DNA from: Prorocentrum cordatum
Taxonomy: Eukaryota; Sar; Dinophyceae; Prorocentrales; Prorocentraceae
DNA: 40,000 nt
Assembly (NCBI GenBank): GCA_963575745.1
Contig: CAUYUJ010014547.1
Coordinates: 1-40,000 of the forward strand
Direction: 5' to 3'
The position numbers were made by a program, and so were the translations under genes. Below are positions 37,918-40,000 of this stretch, piece after piece. Each line of letters begins with the position of its first letter. The stretch's first letter is position 1. The notes under the pieces were generated by a model, which was given only the letters and a program-made list of their open reading frames with translations, did no database searches and was not told the origin of the DNA.

Positions 37918-38530
37918 TCCCTTATGAATAACTCCTCCCTGTCGCACCCCCAGACGTTTCGGTATGGCGGGCTGGGCGTGTCGTCTGAGATTTCCGCACA
38001 ACTTCTGATCTTGAAGCTTGCAATGTGCAACACTATCACGGATGGAGGGCGAACGGTTTTCGAAACTGCTGCTATCGCCGTAGCGCCGCGCACATGCGTC
38101 TTCAACGTTCAACGTTTGCAGCCGCTTCACGGATGGAGGACACACCGTTTTCAAAACGTGGCTCTCGCATCGGCCCCGCGCGCATTCGTCTTGAACGGTT
38201 GTAAGAGCGTCACGGATGGAGGGCGGGATGCTTTCACAATGTGGCATTCGCTCTATCGCCGCGCACACTCGTCTTAAACAATTGCCAGTTTTGCGGATGG
38301 AGGGCGGGTGGCTTTCAACATGCAGTTAGTGCTGTATCGTCGCGCACATGTCTCTTCAAAGCTTGCAACCGCTTCACGGATTCAGGGCGGGCCATTTTCA
38401 AACTGTGGCTCTCGCCTTAGCCCCGCGCCCACTCGTCGCAAACATCTTCAACAGCATCAAGGACTCTTATGCTCGACGTCGAAGGAATGGTGTCCGGGCG
38501 CGATTTGGGACTGTCAGCGCGCCACAATCA
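37918..38530 (+). repeat. Composite repeat E, locus 4 (module + 5 units)
   Basis: The module (ATGAATAACTCCTCCCTGTC, GCGTGTCGTCTGAGA, CTTCTGATCTTGAAGCTTG) is followed by units starting at 38037, 38128, 38211, 38292 and 38375 (81-91 bp): CACGGATGGAGGGCGGGTGG, TTTTCAAAACGTGGCTCTCG, GCGCCGCGCACA. A copy of the ~75-bp repeat (AAGGAATGGTGTCCGGG) follows at about 38482, as after locus 1. Confidence 0.78.
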
Positions 38531-38689
38531 TGTGGGCTCGCGGTGGTGACGTCCCAAGGTCTCGTGTTCTCTGGCCGGGGCGTCAGGCACCGTGGCCGCG
38601 CGCGCCAGCAAGGGCCACGGGGGGGGCCGCGGGGGCGCTGCTGCAGCCGTCACCTGCCCGCGCCCCCCAGCTGGCGCTGGCGGTCCTGC

Positions 38690-38830
38690 ATCTCCTCCTC
38701 CACCTCCTCCTCCTCCCCCTCCTCCTCCTCCCCCTCCTCCTCCTCCTTCTCCCTCCTCGTCTTCATCTTCATCACAATCCCTCCTCCTCCTCCTCCTCCT
38801 CCTCCTCCTCCTCCTCCTCCTCCTCCTCCC
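38690..38830. repeat. (CTC)n microsatellite
   Basis: Polypyrimidine tract. On the minus strand it lies between the 38876-38935 island and a weaker island (38654-38685, DRQRQLGGAG, after ATGCAG|G) that I do not call as an exon. Confidence 0.9.
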
Positions 38831-38875
38831 TGCTCATCCTCGTTCTCCTCCTTCCGCCTTCCGTGGCTGAGCGGC

Positions 38876-38935
38876 CTTCACCCAAACCTCGAAGTGGTGC
38901 AGCGCCTGTTCGGCCAGCTCCACCTCGGCCATCGC
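38876..38935 (-). CDS. Candidate exon (AMAEVELAEQALHHFEVWVK)
   Basis: Exactly 20 codons, phase 0 at both ends, after ATGGAG|G and before AAG|GCCGCT (GC donor). A GTTTGG donor after ...HHFE is also possible. The peptide is helical with ordinary amino-acid composition. It joins in phase with 36333-36401, giving one long helical segment. No family recognised. Flanked by CTC and GGA tracts. Confidence 0.42.
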
Positions 38936-38974
38936 CTCCATGCTACCTCCAACAGAGGAGCTCCTCTTAGGGAC

Positions 38975-39060
38975 GGGGACGGGGCGGAGGAGGAGGAGGG
39001 GGAGGAGGAGGGAGGGAGGAAGGGAGGGAGGAAGGGAGGAAGGGAGGAAACCGGGACCCA
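38975..39060. repeat. (GGA)n / (GGGA)n tract
   Basis: Polypurine on plus, GGAGGAGG then GGGAGGGAGGAAGG. Confidence 0.88.
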
Positions 39061-39474
39061 CACCGAGTCGTCGTCACTCAAATACCGAAAGCGCCAGAGA
39101 ACGAAATGAGGCCGAACCTTAGCCACCGAAGCCGAGTCGGGGCGATCGAACGAGAAAGCCAGCAGGCCTAGCCCGAGAAGAGTGCCTGCGCGGCGCTACA
39201 TCGAACAGGGCATGAGGCGGAGGCGGAGGAGGAGTCAGGGTACCCTGAAAGAGAAGAGACGAGGGCAAGCGGACAAGAAGCGAGACGAGGGCAAGAGATC
39301 CGATCCCGCTCCCTGCCAGCTGCCGCTACGTCTACTTCCACTGGATGTAATATGTGGCAGCGCTGGCCGCTGCATTCGGACGTGCTATGTGATCGTGCGG
39401 GGAAGGTAGCGCGGGAACGCTAGAAAAGACAGGAAAAGCAGGGACGGGGGGAAGCGAAAAGGAAATCGGGGGCA
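39061..39474. other. Unassigned stretch
   Basis: No domain, RNA gene or clear repeat recognised. Confidence 0.4.
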
Positions 39475-39715
39475 AGAGGCGGAGGCGGAGGAGAAGGAGG
39501 AAGAGGAGGACGATGAGGAGAAGGAGGAGGATGAGGGGGAGGAGACGCAGGAGGATAAGCTGGGAGGGAGGGCGCAAAGGGCGAATGAGGAAGAGGAGGA
39601 GGAGGAGGAGGAGGAGGAGGAGGAGGAGGAGGAGGAGGAGACGCAGGAGGATAAGCTGGGAGGGAGGGCGCAAAGGGCGAATGAGGAAGAGGAGGAGGAG
39701 GAGGAGAAGGAGGAG
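39475..39715. repeat. (GGA)n block with 96-bp direct duplication
   Basis: GGAGACGCAGGAGGATAAGC followed by TGGGAGGGAGGGCGCAAAGG and GCGAATGAGGAAGAGG occurs at 39541 and again at 39637, so a unique 55-bp segment was copied together with its GGA flank. Confidence 0.85.
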
Positions 39716-39876
39716 GATGCCTTTCAAAAGGTCTGGACTCCTTCCCAGGACAGCTCCTTCGTCGTGGGTCGTCTTGCTGACGGTCCCGGGGCCGTGCGAG
39801 GGCCCCTGGAAGCTGAAACTGCGCAAAAGCCTTGGGTCGCAATTTGCTCACAGCGAGAGGACTTCAGGGTCGCAAC

Positions 39877-39976
39877 CAGGCTGGCCGCGGCTGGGCGAGC
39901 GGCGGCGGCTCCGCAGGCTGCCCAGCCGCCGCTCCAGCTGGTTCGCCAGCCGCACCAGCGACTCCCCGTGCCGCTC
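39877..39976 (-). CDS. Candidate exon (ERHGESLVRLANQLERRLGS...)
   Basis: Acceptor GTGCCAG|G at the right; donor G|GTTGCG after 39877, or a GC donor slightly earlier. The frame reads a helical segment and then RSRRRSPSRG, an Arg/Ser-rich tail. Starts in phase 0; the end phase depends on the donor. It is the rightmost protein-like island on the minus strand, so an upstream part of the gene probably lies beyond the window. Product unknown. Confidence 0.33.
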
Positions 39977-40000
39977 CTGGCACGGGGGCGCGCGCTCGCG

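Overview
This window looks like nuclear DNA of a dinoflagellate. Three things point there: (1) decayed retroelements whose RT, RNase H and endonuclease fragments match families I associate with dinoflagellate genomes; (2) a split gene whose inferred introns start with GT, GC or GA and whose exons all begin right after AG with a G; (3) a GC-rich sequence saturated with (CTC/GGA)n tracts and tandem arrays. I cannot name the species. No intact single-exon protein gene is visible. Most long open frames are by-products of GC-rich, stop-poor low-complexity DNA.

The best gene signal is on the minus strand. Four short exons (16382-16418, 9011-9063, 6163-6195, 3703-3763) join in phase into about two thirds of one C2 domain. 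They are separated by introns of about 7.3, 2.8 and 2.4 kb. More exon-like islands on the same strand (39877-39976, 38876-38935, 36333-36401, 34327-34369, 33938-34069, 33684-33756, possibly 25577-25631) follow the same AG|G ... G|G[T/C/A] boundary rule and encode mostly helical sequence. They may be upstream exons of the same transcription unit or of a neighbouring one.

The inferred introns hold mobile and repetitive DNA. A minus-strand LINE-like element (12850-16207) keeps an ORF1-like region, an endonuclease and the start of the RT, but not the RT catalytic part. A plus-strand RT/RNase H element (21058-23880) is broken by frameshifts and stops. A second minus-strand endonuclease fragment lies at 32100-32980 and a possible ORF1-like fragment at 29622-30490. 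A frameshifted tandem CxxC zinc-finger fragment lies at 12341-12654 (+).

Non-autonomous elements and repeats: a 123-bp element with 15-bp terminal inverted repeats is present twice, about 95% identical (4299-4421, 34444-34566). A 169-bp inverted-repeat element is at 3907-4075, and a nested hairpin element at 27801-27939. A composite repeat [(CTC)n, conserved ~100-bp module, ~83-bp tandem units] occurs at four loci, always in the same orientation. A ~89-bp satellite occurs as two arrays in opposite orientation (8252-8577, 17686-18390). Several other dispersed families (A to D, G) and large microsatellite blocks (TATG, ATC, ATT) fill the rest. All calls were made by eye from sequence and translations, without database or RNA evidence.
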